From: a virus
DNA length: 32,390 nt
Reading direction: 5' to 3' (one strand)
Virus record (IMG/VR): IMGVR_UViG_3300030419_004825
Span: 1 to 32,390 of that record
This document shows positions 7,761 to 16,629 of the stretch, piece after piece (position 1 is the stretch's first letter; every line of letters starts with the position of its first letter). A program made the translations under genes and the position numbers. A model generated the notes under the pieces. It was not told where the DNA came from and searched no databases. It worked only from the letters and a program-made list of their open reading frames with translations.

Positions 7761-8133
7761 TTATTTGGATGCTATAAACCATTCAAAGAAACCTTTAATG
7801 GATACTGAAGATGAGTCCGTAGAGAAAGGATACGCACCGTTTGTTGTTAATCGATGTTTGTCTTATTTTGTAGATACGGTATTATATTCTAATTATATGA
7901 ATCAATACCCACACATATCTGCAAAAATGCAATTTGATTATCTCTCTAGTTCTATCAGAAAAAGAAAAAGATTTAGTAAGTGGTTCAAGAAGGAAGAATC
8001 TAAAGATATAGAAATCATAAAAGAAATGTACGACTATTCGGATGCAAAAGCAAAAGATGTCATGCAATTATTAACACCCGAACAAATAAAAGAAATTGAC
8101 GAGTACCTTCATGGCCATGGTGTAAGGAAATAA
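7747..8133 (+). CDS. 62: Clamp loader small subunit (T4 gp62-like)
   Basis: This is the partner of gp44 in the clamp loader. The segment APFVVNRCLSYFVDTVLYSN, followed by KKRFSKWF-like residues and YDYSDAKAKDVMQLLTPEQI, matches the pattern of gp62 in marine T4-like phages. Gene order after gp44 and before RegA agrees with T4. The ATG at 7747 was chosen. A GTG one codon earlier (7744) is equally possible, and neither has a strong ribosome site. It overlaps the GroES-like gene. At 128 aa it is shorter than T4 gp62 (187 aa), as in marine relatives. Confidence 0.82.
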   Translation: MKLSDYLDAINHSKKPLMDTEDESVEKGYAPFVVNRCLSYFVDTVLYSNYMNQYPHISAKMQFDYLSSSIRKRKRFSKWFKKEESKDIEIIKEMYDYSDAKAKDVMQLLTPEQIKEIDEYLHGHGVRK

Positions 8134-8153
8134 AATCCTATATAATATAAGGG
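8128..8153 (+). promoter_or_regulatory. AT-rich promoter-like element before regA
   Basis: A perfect TATAAT (8141-8146) lies within TATATAATATAAGGG, 39 nt before the regA start. No good -35 box is seen 16-18 nt upstream. A very similar element, preceded by the same AAATAAA run, lies at 24842-24868 at the far end of the glycan island. This is a likely transcription start for regA and possibly the island. Confidence 0.5.
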
Positions 8154-8184
8154 AAAACACCCCAAACATAAGAAGAGGATTATC

Positions 8185-8592
8185 ATGGAAAATAATGAAG
8201 ATATATTTCAAGGATTAGGTGTAGAGATAGAATTAAAGACGGAAGATGACTTTCTAAAGGTGAGGGAAACACTTACCAGAATGGGAGTGTCATCCAGAAA
8301 AGAAAAGAAACTTTACCAATCGTGTCACATTCTCCACAAGAGAGGAAGATATGCAATTATGCATTTTAAGGAATTATTTGAATTGGACGGTTTAGAATCA
8401 AACATTTCAGAAAATGATATTGGAAGAAGAAATGCCATTGCAAATTTACTTGATGAGTGGGGGTTGGTTAAGGTAATAGATGAGTTTGAAGAAGATGAAC
8501 CGATGTCTACAGTATCGCAAATAAAAATTATCTCACACAAAGACAAAGACGATTGGGAATTGGTCCCAAAATATCATATAGGAAATAGTTAA
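8185..8592 (+). CDS. regA: RegA translational repressor
   Basis: RegA binds the ribosome-binding sites of early phage mRNAs and represses their translation, including its own. The match to T4 RegA is direct: DDFLKVRETLTRMGV, LYQSCHILHKRGRYAIMHFK, ELDGLESNISENDIGRRNAI, LLDEWGLV and the C-terminal WELVPKYHIGN. It has 135 aa against 122 in T4. The difference is an N-terminal extension of about 11 residues and a few in the middle. An AGAGG ribosome site precedes the ATG. It sits at the conserved place after gp62 and directly before the glycan island, so it may repress island mRNAs too (inference). Confidence 0.95.
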   Translation: MENNEDIFQGLGVEIELKTEDDFLKVRETLTRMGVSSRKEKKLYQSCHILHKRGRYAIMHFKELFELDGLESNISENDIGRRNAIANLLDEWGLVKVIDEFEEDEPMSTVSQIKIISHKDKDDWELVPKYHIGNS

Positions 8593-8607
8593 TTATGGAT
8601 TTATATT

Positions 8608-9246
8608 ATGGATACACTTTTAATAAGTTTTTACAGTGACATAGAAGATAACACCTACTATAGTGACCATGCCAGAAGATTAATTTCAGAATGTGAGGAT
8701 TTAGAGATTCCACATGATATTAGAAAAAAAGAATCTTTAGGAAGTTATCAATTAAACTGTCTTAGTAAACCACAATACATTTTAAATATGTTGGAAGGAC
8801 TAAATCGTCCTGTTTTATGGATGGACATCGACAGCAAAGTCCATAAACCACTAGACATATTTGACCAATTTGATGAATCAGTAGATATGGTGGTAGCAAC
8901 TGCAAACGGAATGGTTTCTGGAATGAAAGCATCCCCTTTATATTTTGGCAATACTGACAAAGCAAAAGAATTTATAAATGCTTGGATTACAGCAACAACA
9001 GATATACTTGAAAATAATGTAGGTGTGTTTGACCACGAACCTTTGTTCGGTCTTATTCCTATGTTTATAAAAAAGATGAATATACAATATGTTGGTCCAC
9101 AATATTGTATTTGGCCGGGACACACTAACGAAAACACTTACATTACTATGGGTCTTGCAGACGCAGAATCAAAGAAAGAATCTTTGAGAAGTTTGGGAAT
9201 GGCAGAAGATTTAATAGAGTGGCAATCACCAGGAAATAAAGTATGA
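8608..9246 (+). CDS. GT-A fold glycosyltransferase, DxD type
   Basis: This 212-residue protein is a probable nucleotide-sugar-dependent glycosyltransferase. The metal-binding DxD motif occurs as VLWMDIDSKVHKP, with DID at residues 73-75. It follows an LNCLSKPQYILNML helix, as in GT77-like and related small transferases. Later residues DHEPLFGLIPMF match the acceptor-side Asp-x-Glu pattern of this group. It is the first island gene. No clear ribosome site precedes the ATG at 8608, while an out-of-frame ATG lies 13 nt earlier. It overlaps the next gene by 4 nt. Donor and acceptor are unknown. Confidence 0.7.
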   Translation: MDTLLISFYSDIEDNTYYSDHARRLISECEDLEIPHDIRKKESLGSYQLNCLSKPQYILNMLEGLNRPVLWMDIDSKVHKPLDIFDQFDESVDMVVATANGMVSGMKASPLYFGNTDKAKEFINAWITATTDILENNVGVFDHEPLFGLIPMFIKKMNIQYVGPQYCIWPGHTNENTYITMGLADAESKKESLRSLGMAEDLIEWQSPGNKV

Positions 9247-10172
9247 AAATACAAGGAATAGGATTACCATTTAGCCCCCACCAATCTTCTTGTTCTAACA
9301 GGAAACCAAAGAACTTTGAATGGACATATAATAATGCAGAAATACAAGTATGGATGGACATGCACATTCCTATTGGAACAACCAAAACTAAATTAAATTC
9401 TGATATTAAAAAGTATGGGTGGTTTTGCGAGTCTAGAGAAGTTGTTCCATATTTGCAAGATGCTTTTAATAGTCCAAAAGTATTAGATGAAATAGTAAAT
9501 GCATATGATGGAATATTCACATGTGACCGAGAATTGGTAGACAAACATGAAAAGATTCATTTCTGTCTTGCAGGAAGTAATTTGCCTTGGATTTCAGACC
9601 CCAAATCAGAAATATATGAAAAAACAAAATTGTGTTCTTTTATTGCTTCACAAAAAACGACCACTGATGGCCACAGACAACGACATAGAGTGTATGATAA
9701 ATTTAAAGTTAGGATACGAGGAGAAAACATTATGGAAATGTTCGGGACTATTACGGGAGAAGACTTTGGTGCAAATCCCGGTTGCCACATAGAATCTAAA
9801 ATTAAAATTCCGTGGCATGATAAAACTAGCGGATTGAAAGATTTTATGTTTTCCACAGTAATAGAGAATGCACGATACGATGATTACTTTACAGAGAAGA
9901 TAACCGACTGCTTTGCAACTGGCACGATTCCAGTTTATTGGGGAACAAGGAACATCGGAGATTATTTCAATACTGATGGTATTATCACGATTCCAGACGA
10001 TGGCCACGGTGGTATAGATTTAGAAATGTTGGACTTTATTATATCAAATAGATTGACACCAGACTTATATTATAGTAAAATGGATGCCATAAAGGATAAT
10101 TTTGAAAGAGTTAAAACTATGCAATTAGCAGACGATATGTTGTTTGAGAAAATACAGGAATTAAATAGATGA
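9243..10172 (+). CDS. GT10 family alpha-fucosyltransferase-like protein
   Basis: The C-terminal half carries the GT10 signature: FSTVIENA at 203-210, YFTEK at 215-219, and GTIPVYWGTRNIGDYF at 227-242. This matches the GDP-fucose binding region of bacterial and animal alpha-1,3-fucosyltransferases. The N-terminal half would be the acceptor domain. The phage also encodes Gmd and Fcl, which make the GDP-fucose donor, so the pathway is closed within this window. It has 309 aa, a normal size for a soluble phage or bacterial GT10. It is coupled by 4-nt overlaps on both sides. Acceptor and linkage are unknown. Confidence 0.85.
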   Translation: MKIQGIGLPFSPHQSSCSNRKPKNFEWTYNNAEIQVWMDMHIPIGTTKTKLNSDIKKYGWFCESREVVPYLQDAFNSPKVLDEIVNAYDGIFTCDRELVDKHEKIHFCLAGSNLPWISDPKSEIYEKTKLCSFIASQKTTTDGHRQRHRVYDKFKVRIRGENIMEMFGTITGEDFGANPGCHIESKIKIPWHDKTSGLKDFMFSTVIENARYDDYFTEKITDCFATGTIPVYWGTRNIGDYFNTDGIITIPDDGHGGIDLEMLDFIISNRLTPDLYYSKMDAIKDNFERVKTMQLADDMLFEKIQELNR

Positions 10173-10924
10173 ACTATATCACCTTCACAACTTCTGGTTC
10201 AGTAAAACTTTGTAAGAATTTTTTATTAAGTGTAAAGAAACTTGGCATGGAAAAGAATTTTACTGTTTATTGTTTAGATAAAGAATCTTTATCTGAAATT
10301 GGTGATATGGGAATTGAAACAAAGTTTTTCGGCATTAAAGGAATTCGGTCTGGATTCCACGAATACGGCAAAAATGATTTTAGAAGAGTCACAGAAGCAA
10401 AAATACAAATAATAATAAACGAATTAAAAGATAAAGGTTCTTTGGTATATACGGATTGTGATGTGGTCTTCAGGCACGACCCAACACCATTTATTGAATA
10501 TTCTAATGAAGAAACTAAAGACAGAGAAGTGGATATAATTTTTGCATCAGACAATCCGTTCATGACAATATGTACTGGATTTATGTACATAAAGAACACA
10601 GAGAAAGTTCATGAATTGTTTAAAAAATATTTTGAGTTTAGTAGAATGTACGGTGTGGGTGGAAGTGAATGCATGTATGACCAAGAAATTATATTTAAGA
10701 TATTAACAGAACATCATTTGTCTTTTAATGAAAAAGAAAAATTGGTATGGGGAGTTTACCCAACAGACTTTGTAAAGAATGGTCATCTATATTGGAACGA
10801 ACCAGAAACAAGAACAGGAAATGAAGCAGTAGTTCATGTGAACTTTACGATAGGTGAAGAAAACAAGATAAATAGATTAAAGGAAGCAAACCTTTGGTAC
10901 AGTGAAAAGGAAGTTACATTATGA
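10169..10924 (+). CDS. GT-A fold glycosyltransferase (GT77-like), DxD type
   Basis: This probable glycosyltransferase reads YITFTTSGSVKLCKNFLLSV at the start, then GSLVYTDCDVVF with the DCD metal site at 96-98, then ICTGFMYIKNTE. This order of strands is typical of the nucleotide-diphospho-sugar transferase family that includes plant GT77 arabinosyl- and xylosyltransferases. A late CMYDQEIIFKIL resembles the family's D-Q-x-x-x motif. Its 251 aa is a complete single domain. It overlaps both neighbours by 4 nt. The donor sugar cannot be told. Confidence 0.8.
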   Translation: MNYITFTTSGSVKLCKNFLLSVKKLGMEKNFTVYCLDKESLSEIGDMGIETKFFGIKGIRSGFHEYGKNDFRRVTEAKIQIIINELKDKGSLVYTDCDVVFRHDPTPFIEYSNEETKDREVDIIFASDNPFMTICTGFMYIKNTEKVHELFKKYFEFSRMYGVGGSECMYDQEIIFKILTEHHLSFNEKEKLVWGVYPTDFVKNGHLYWNEPETRTGNEAVVHVNFTIGEENKINRLKEANLWYSEKEVTL

Positions 10925-12570
10925 GTATACCCGCAATATGCCACAACGCACATTATCTTTTTGAAGATGGAGTATTGGAATTTGATAGTCCAGTAGAAAT
11001 ACATGTTACTCGGTTTTCCGATAATATGAAGAAAATAGCCCCCAATGAAACCGAGTTTTCATTATCTTGTGAAAACTATCCAAGATATAATATACCATTT
11101 AAGGACTCAACTTCATATAGAGTTTTTATTAATTGTAACGAACCGATAACATCGCCCCATAGGGATAGTATAGAAGCAGTTATAGCAAACCATGACCAAT
11201 ATGATTTGATATTGACTACAGATGATTTGATATTGAATAATTGCAGTAATTCAGTTTTATTTCCTTATGGAACAACATGGTTGAATAAAGGAAGAATAGA
11301 CGATGAAAATGCAATAGGACATTATTCTTCTATAATTGATGAACTTCATAAAGATAAAAAATTTGAAACTAGTTTTTTGTGTTCGTTTCATGCAAGAGAA
11401 TTGGAAGGATATGAATTAAGAAAAACTGCTTGGTTGCTGATTATGAATAATACAGAAGCAGTAAAAACCCCTACCAACTTTTATAGCAGTCCAAGAATGC
11501 TTATACCCAATGCTCCAGAATGGTATTACGAAAGATTTAGGGATTTTATTGAAAATCCTTTGCCAAACGACAGTAAAGATGTTTTATTCTCTTCTCAATT
11601 TCATCTATCAATAGAAAGTACAAAAGTTAAGAATTATTTTACAGAAAAATTAATCGATGCATTAATTACAAAAACAGTTCCAATTTATTGGGGATGTCCA
11701 AACATTGGTGACTTTTTCAACGAAAAGGGAATTATTCAAGTAGATTCTATAGAAGATATAGTGAAGACAATTGACGAACTTACACCAGAAACATATGAGA
11801 GTATGTTGCCGTATATTGAAGAAAATTTTGAAATTGCAAAAGAGTATGCCTCCTCATTTGCAGAAAGGGTTAAGGGGGAGATTTTAAATCATATAAAACC
11901 AAAAGAAGAAAAAGAAGAAAAACAATACAAAACAGTAAATCTCAAACATGGTGTAGAAAAATTTCCAATAAAGGGTCATAAAAATGAAAAACTATTGACT
12001 ATAGGAATACCTTCGTTACATGAAAGAAAAGAAAGTCTGAACGAACTTTTAGCCTTCATAGATTCTACTACAAACGAAAAAAATATTAAAAAATCTAAAG
12101 TAGAAATTATAGTAAATTTGGATGATGGCGAAAAGACCGTAGGACAAAAAAGAAATGAAATTTTGGAACAGGCAAATGGAAAATTTATTTGTTATGTTGA
12201 TGATGACGATAAGATTGATGAGGATTATATAAATCTAATTCTTAAAACTATTGAAGAAAATCCAGAACTTGATTGTATAGGATTTACAGGAATGTATTAT
12301 GTCAATGGTGAACCAACCATGCTGTTCAAACATGCAAAGGAATATGGTGGTCATTATAAGAAAGAAGGAATTCAATACAGACCAGTGAATCACTTAAATC
12401 CTGTTCGTACTGAATTAGCACAACAGATAGGATTCCCTGAAAAGAACTTTGGGGAAGATAGTGATTATTGTGATAGACTACTTGAATCTGGTCTATTAAA
12501 AAACGAAGTAATACTAGACAAGGTGATGTATCATTACTTATGGAATAGTGAATTAACAAGGACCCATTAA
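10921..12570 (+). CDS. Two-domain glycosyltransferase: GT10-like fused to GT2
   Basis: This 549-residue protein joins two transferases. Residues 1-325 contain a GT10-type C-terminal signature: FHLSIEST at 227-234, YFTEK at 239-243, and TVPIYWGCPNIGDFF at 252-266. That is the same pattern as in the preceding GT10 gene. A charged linker (PKEEKEEK, about 327-334) leads to a GT2 domain from about 357 to the end. It has LLTIGIPSLHERKESLNELL, GQKRNEIL and the metal-binding VDDDD at 426-430, plus an acidic FGEDSDYCDRLL catalytic-loop segment. It could add two sugars in turn. The order and specificity are unknown. Confidence 0.85.
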   Translation: MSIPAICHNAHYLFEDGVLEFDSPVEIHVTRFSDNMKKIAPNETEFSLSCENYPRYNIPFKDSTSYRVFINCNEPITSPHRDSIEAVIANHDQYDLILTTDDLILNNCSNSVLFPYGTTWLNKGRIDDENAIGHYSSIIDELHKDKKFETSFLCSFHARELEGYELRKTAWLLIMNNTEAVKTPTNFYSSPRMLIPNAPEWYYERFRDFIENPLPNDSKDVLFSSQFHLSIESTKVKNYFTEKLIDALITKTVPIYWGCPNIGDFFNEKGIIQVDSIEDIVKTIDELTPETYESMLPYIEENFEIAKEYASSFAERVKGEILNHIKPKEEKEEKQYKTVNLKHGVEKFPIKGHKNEKLLTIGIPSLHERKESLNELLAFIDSTTNEKNIKKSKVEIIVNLDDGEKTVGQKRNEILEQANGKFICYVDDDDKIDEDYINLILKTIEENPELDCIGFTGMYYVNGEPTMLFKHAKEYGGHYKKEGIQYRPVNHLNPVRTELAQQIGFPEKNFGEDSDYCDRLLESGLLKNEVILDKVMYHYLWNSELTRTH

Positions 12571-12571
12571 T

Positions 12572-13480
12572 ATGTCAAAGAATATAATTAGTTTCAGTTT
12601 ATGGGGAGATAACCCATTTTATAATGTTGGTGCAATAAGAAATGCACAAAATGCATTACAACATTACGAAGAGTGGATTTGTAAGTTTTACATAGGAACA
12701 GATGTTCCAAAACAAACTGTCAAAGAACTTAAAGATATGCCTAATACAGAAGTAGTCATTATGGAAAATGAAGGAAATAGTTGGCCTGGAATGTTTTGGA
12801 GATTTTATGCTATATCAGACCCAGACGCAGAGTTTGTTATTTTTAGGGATACCGACTGTAGATTGACCAACCGAGAAGCACAAGCAGTAGGAGAATGGAC
12901 AAGAACAGATAAGTGTCTTCATATTATGAGGGACCATCCAATGCACACTGAACCAATTATGGGCGGAATGTGGGGAGTTAATGCCCCAAGTTTTATGAAA
13001 AAGTGTAGAGAAATGTGGGAAGACATCGACAATTCACCTATCACAATGAAAGATATTATTGATGGTTGGATTTCAAACGAAAAGAGAAGAACAGAAATGT
13101 ATGAACCGAGTTGTTTCCAAGAGTGGGAGTACGATGCCAGAGGAATAGACCAAAAGTTTTTGAGAGCATTTGTTTACAAGTTATCATGGTCGGATTCATT
13201 CATCCACGACAGTTTTCCTCAATATAATTCCTTTTCGGGAAGATTTGATTATCAGAGATATCCAGGCCTGAAAGAAATGAGTACAGGGTTTCCAACGGTA
13301 AGAGAGGATTGGAATGATTTTGTTGGACAAATTTGGGACGAGAACGAAATTGCTAATGAAGAATCCGCTGTGTTTTTAAAACGAAGAGATGAATGTATTT
13401 ACATGGACTGGAAAAAGTCTGACGATGCTATTCCAGTAGAAAAAGACACTCTTTACACCACAGAGGAGAATGTAATATGA
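12572..13480 (+). CDS. Glycosyltransferase, DxD type, tandem paralogue A
   Basis: This 302-residue protein opens with IISFSLWGDNPFYNVGAIRN and has WPGMFWRFYAISD followed by FVIFRDTDCRL, where RDTD at 92-95 is a GT-A metal site. HIMRDHP and GGMWGV follow. The next gene shares the same skeleton, showing a tandem duplication. An AAGGA ribosome site lies 9 nt before the ATG. This is the only island junction without overlap (1-nt gap), and the downstream junction overlaps by 4 nt. The C-terminal third (from about 240) differs from the paralogue. Donor and acceptor are unknown. Confidence 0.75.
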   Translation: MSKNIISFSLWGDNPFYNVGAIRNAQNALQHYEEWICKFYIGTDVPKQTVKELKDMPNTEVVIMENEGNSWPGMFWRFYAISDPDAEFVIFRDTDCRLTNREAQAVGEWTRTDKCLHIMRDHPMHTEPIMGGMWGVNAPSFMKKCREMWEDIDNSPITMKDIIDGWISNEKRRTEMYEPSCFQEWEYDARGIDQKFLRAFVYKLSWSDSFIHDSFPQYNSFSGRFDYQRYPGLKEMSTGFPTVREDWNDFVGQIWDENEIANEESAVFLKRRDECIYMDWKKSDDAIPVEKDTLYTTEENVI

Positions 13481-14310
13481 AAAAGGTAATAAGTTTCAGT
13501 TTATGGGGAGATAATCCAAACTATACTATTGGAGCGGTTCTTAATGCCGATATAGCAGAGAAAGAATGGCCGGGTTGGACTTGTAGATTCTACATTGCAC
13601 CAACTGTTCCAGATGGAATTGTAGAAGAATTAAAATCAAGAGATAATGTAGAAGTTGTTCTCATGGACGAAGATGAATCTTGGAATGGAATGTTCTGGAG
13701 ATTTTACCCTGCATCGGACACAGGTGTAGATGTAGCAATTTTTAGGGACACCGATTCTCGTATGCATATTAGAGATAAGGCCGCAGTAGAAGAATGGATT
13801 GAAAGTGATAAGGGTGTCCACATAATGAGAGATAATTGCCAGCATGGTTGGGTAATTTGTGGCGGTTTGTGGGGAACTAAAAGAGGTGCAATTCCAGAAT
13901 TAAAGCAAAGAATAGAAGATAATGAAATGCTTAAAAACAAAAACTTCAATAAACATGGAGTAGACCAAATATTTCTGCAATATACAATATACCCCCTAAT
14001 AAAAGAAAAGGCATTCGTTCATGATGATTGGTTTCCTGACGGATTTGTAGGAGAAGAAAAGCATCCATTCCCAATTCCAAGATTAAGGGGAGATGGTTGG
14101 TGGAATCAAGAGTTTCCAGAATGGCATGGTGGTAAAGAGGATGACCCAGAAAAATATCCGCATTGGTTTGGAGAAGATGGCCAAGGACATTGTTTTTTAA
14201 AGTGTCCGGCATGTGGAGAATATCATGACAACGAATATCTAGGAAAAGTAACAATGCTAACAAAAGAAGAAGAAGAGAAATATTCTCATCTATTAGGAGT
14301 TAAAGTATGA
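13477..14310 (+). CDS. Glycosyltransferase, DxD type, tandem paralogue B with Cys-x-x-Cys tail
   Basis: This paralogue of the preceding gene has VISFSLWGDNPNYTIGAVLN, GMFWRFYPASD, VAIFRDTDSRM (RDTD at 90-93), HIMRDNCQHGW and GGLWGT. DQIFLQYTIYPL is the acceptor-side segment. After about residue 200 it diverges into a Trp-, His- and Pro-rich stretch. It ends with CPACGEYHDN at 243-252, a possible zinc-binding turn (Cys-x-x-Cys with nearby His) that the sister protein lacks. It has 277 aa, with 4-nt overlaps both sides. Donor and acceptor are unknown. Confidence 0.75.
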   Translation: MKKVISFSLWGDNPNYTIGAVLNADIAEKEWPGWTCRFYIAPTVPDGIVEELKSRDNVEVVLMDEDESWNGMFWRFYPASDTGVDVAIFRDTDSRMHIRDKAAVEEWIESDKGVHIMRDNCQHGWVICGGLWGTKRGAIPELKQRIEDNEMLKNKNFNKHGVDQIFLQYTIYPLIKEKAFVHDDWFPDGFVGEEKHPFPIPRLRGDGWWNQEFPEWHGGKEDDPEKYPHWFGEDGQGHCFLKCPACGEYHDNEYLGKVTMLTKEEEEKYSHLLGVKV

Positions 14311-15221
14311 AAATTGATAAGGTAGTATTTTCCACATCGGAAGAATATAGTGGATTTTGGAACATTCAATCCAAAGTATACAAGGAAGCACTAGGAATAG
14401 AGCCAGTTTGCTTGTTGTTTGGTAAGAAAGAAAATACCAACATGACAGAAGAATATGGTACTATCATTGAACGAGAGTTTATTGAAGATTTGCCAAAGGT
14501 TATTCAGATAACTTGGTCTAAATTTGATTTTCCAAAGACTGAACCAGACACTACTTGGATGATTGGTGACATTGATATGATTCCCCTACAACGATATTAT
14601 TTCACCGAACACATATCTGATGCAAAAGAAGATGCTTACTTGCATTTGAATCTTGCCGGCATATCTTTGCCAAGAAGAGGTTCTTTGGATGCTTTTATAA
14701 CAGAAGGTTCGGAAGCACATTGCAGAGATAGAGGAAGTTATAATACTGGTGCAGATTTAGCAGGACATTATCATGTTTCTAAAGGTTCAAACTTTATAAA
14801 GGTATTTGATTTGGATAGACCATTTAGGGAACAAATTGAATATATAACATCTGCACATCGTTACGGTCTAGGTCCTGCGGGACAAGCAAAAAAACCAGAA
14901 GGTATAGACGAGGTAATGAATGCCGGCAGTTATTACTGGTGTGCAGAAGAAAGTTATTCTTCAGAAAGAATATGGAATGCCATGACGGCTAAAGAAATTG
15001 TATTTGGTGGTTATTGTTATCACAATTCTCTCAATAGAGTTGATAGAAGTACATGGAATAATGACATTAAAGAATATCAATATGACCCGGCCAGACTAGC
15101 AAATGGAAGAGATATTGTTGATATTCATTGCGAAAGACCATACGAAAAGCAAGAGGAAGCACTAAATAGGATTATAGAATTATCTGGTATTTTATCGCCT
15201 GTGGAAGCAATTAGTGAATAA
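14307..15221 (+). CDS. Probable glycosyltransferase with DxD motif
   Basis: This 304-residue protein starts with a beta-alpha unit (VVFSTSEEYSGFWNIQS). WMIGDIDMIPL, with DID at 88-90, is the expected GT-A metal site. A YNTGADLAGHYHV segment and later YWCAEESYSSERIW may form acceptor or donor contacts. It resembles hypothetical proteins of polysaccharide clusters more than any CAZy family I can name. It overlaps the previous gene by 4 nt and the kinase-aldolase by 8 nt. A glycosyltransferase role is inferred from the motif and position only. Confidence 0.6.
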   Translation: MKIDKVVFSTSEEYSGFWNIQSKVYKEALGIEPVCLLFGKKENTNMTEEYGTIIEREFIEDLPKVIQITWSKFDFPKTEPDTTWMIGDIDMIPLQRYYFTEHISDAKEDAYLHLNLAGISLPRRGSLDAFITEGSEAHCRDRGSYNTGADLAGHYHVSKGSNFIKVFDLDRPFREQIEYITSAHRYGLGPAGQAKKPEGIDEVMNAGSYYWCAEESYSSERIWNAMTAKEIVFGGYCYHNSLNRVDRSTWNNDIKEYQYDPARLANGRDIVDIHCERPYEKQEEALNRIIELSGILSPVEAISE

Positions 15222-16629
15222 GATTATTGCAATATCTGGAAGTTCTGGAGTCGGGAAAACAACAATATCCCGACTTATTTCCATTGCTTTGCCAAATGAA
15301 AAAACTTTGGTATTTAGTGGAGATGACCTGCACAGATGGGAGAGGGGAGATGAAAATTGGAAAACATATACACACCTAAACCCAGAAGCAAATAATCTTC
15401 TATTGGGATATGAACATTTAAGAACTTTAAAGAGCAACAACAAGATAGTTCACAGGAAATATAATCACGATACTGGAAAGTTTGACCCAAGCATAGATGT
15501 GTATCCTGCGAAGTTTATAGTGTATGAGGGCCTTCATGCACTTTATGATGTTCGGGTTAGGGATTTATCTTGGATTAAAATATTTGTAGATACTGATGAA
15601 TCCTTAAAGAAAGAATGGAAGATTAAAAGAGATACTCAAAAAAGAGGATATACCAAAAAGCAGGTCGAAGATGCAATGTCTAGAAGAACTGCCGATGAGA
15701 AAAACTACATTACACCACAAAGAAAATATGCTGATGTTATAATTCGTTTTAAGAAGGATAACGATAGAGTATTATTAACTTATGAGTTGATAAATCCTGA
15801 AGCAAAAGAATTAATGGAAATGTTATCTGTAGCATACAACAAACATTTTGAATTTATTGATGTTTGTAATTCGCTGTCAACGGACTTCAATCTAGTGCAA
15901 AGTCGTGGTGGAAATGTTTCTTATAAAATAAATGATAAATTAATAATAACTTCTTCTGGTTCAAAGATGTCGGATGTAACTACATTTAGTGGTCATTGTA
16001 TTTGCAACATACATTTACTTCCTTCATACTTTAATGATGAAACTTTTTATACAAATAAACTTATGAAATCCAAACTATTTGAATCCAATGAAAGGCCTTC
16101 TATGGAAACTGGGTTGCATAGCAATTTAGAAAAATGTATAGTACACACTCACCCAATTTATTTGAATGTTATATTATGTTCAAAAGAATCTGAGAATATA
16201 ATAGAAGAAATATTTTCTGATTTGGATTATGAATTTGTTATATACTCTAGCCCTGGCATAGAATTGTCAAATGCAATAGGAAGTTACAGAGAAGCATCAG
16301 TTTATTTCCTACAGAATCATGGGTTGGTGGTTTGTGATGATAATCTCAGCAATGCTTATGAACTGACTAAATATATTAATGAAGAAAGTAGAAAATGGTT
16401 AGAGAAAAATAAAAGAGATTTTCATTGGAAAATAATGCCTGATAATGTCAATAGTCCAGATTATCTTTTTCCAGATGCTGTAGCATTAAGTGAAGAAAAT
16501 TCAAATGTAAATAATTATCTCTATAAGGGTATAGTAAATATAGGACTGACTCCAAACTTTTTAAATGGCGAAGAAATAGATAAGATAAAGAATATGGAAT
16601 CTGAGAAATACAGGAGAAGTTTAGTATGA
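15214..16629 (+). CDS. Phosphoribulokinase/uridine kinase-like domain fused to class II aldolase
   Basis: This is a 471-residue two-domain enzyme with a GTG start. Residues 1-180 form a P-loop kinase of the phosphoribulokinase/uridine kinase family: GSSGVGKTT at 9-17, YEGLHALYDVRVRDL at 104-118, and WKIKRDTQKRGYT followed by YADVIIRF. The spacing is notably like that of phosphoribulokinase. Residues from about 205 to 400 are a class II aldolase/adducin domain. It has SRGGNVSY at 230-237, SSGSKMSD, PSMETGLH at 295-302 (candidate catalytic Glu 298), the zinc ligands in HTHP at 311-314, and NHG at 368-370. A kinase that phosphorylates a small sugar or polyol next to an aldolase acting on a sugar phosphate suggests one short pathway. 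The substrates are unknown. Confidence 0.85.
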   Translation: MNKIIAISGSSGVGKTTISRLISIALPNEKTLVFSGDDLHRWERGDENWKTYTHLNPEANNLLLGYEHLRTLKSNNKIVHRKYNHDTGKFDPSIDVYPAKFIVYEGLHALYDVRVRDLSWIKIFVDTDESLKKEWKIKRDTQKRGYTKKQVEDAMSRRTADEKNYITPQRKYADVIIRFKKDNDRVLLTYELINPEAKELMEMLSVAYNKHFEFIDVCNSLSTDFNLVQSRGGNVSYKINDKLIITSSGSKMSDVTTFSGHCICNIHLLPSYFNDETFYTNKLMKSKLFESNERPSMETGLHSNLEKCIVHTHPIYLNVILCSKESENIIEEIFSDLDYEFVIYSSPGIELSNAIGSYREASVYFLQNHGLVVCDDNLSNAYELTKYINEESRKWLEKNKRDFHWKIMPDNVNSPDYLFPDAVALSEENSNVNNYLYKGIVNIGLTPNFLNGEEIDKIKNMESEKYRRSLV

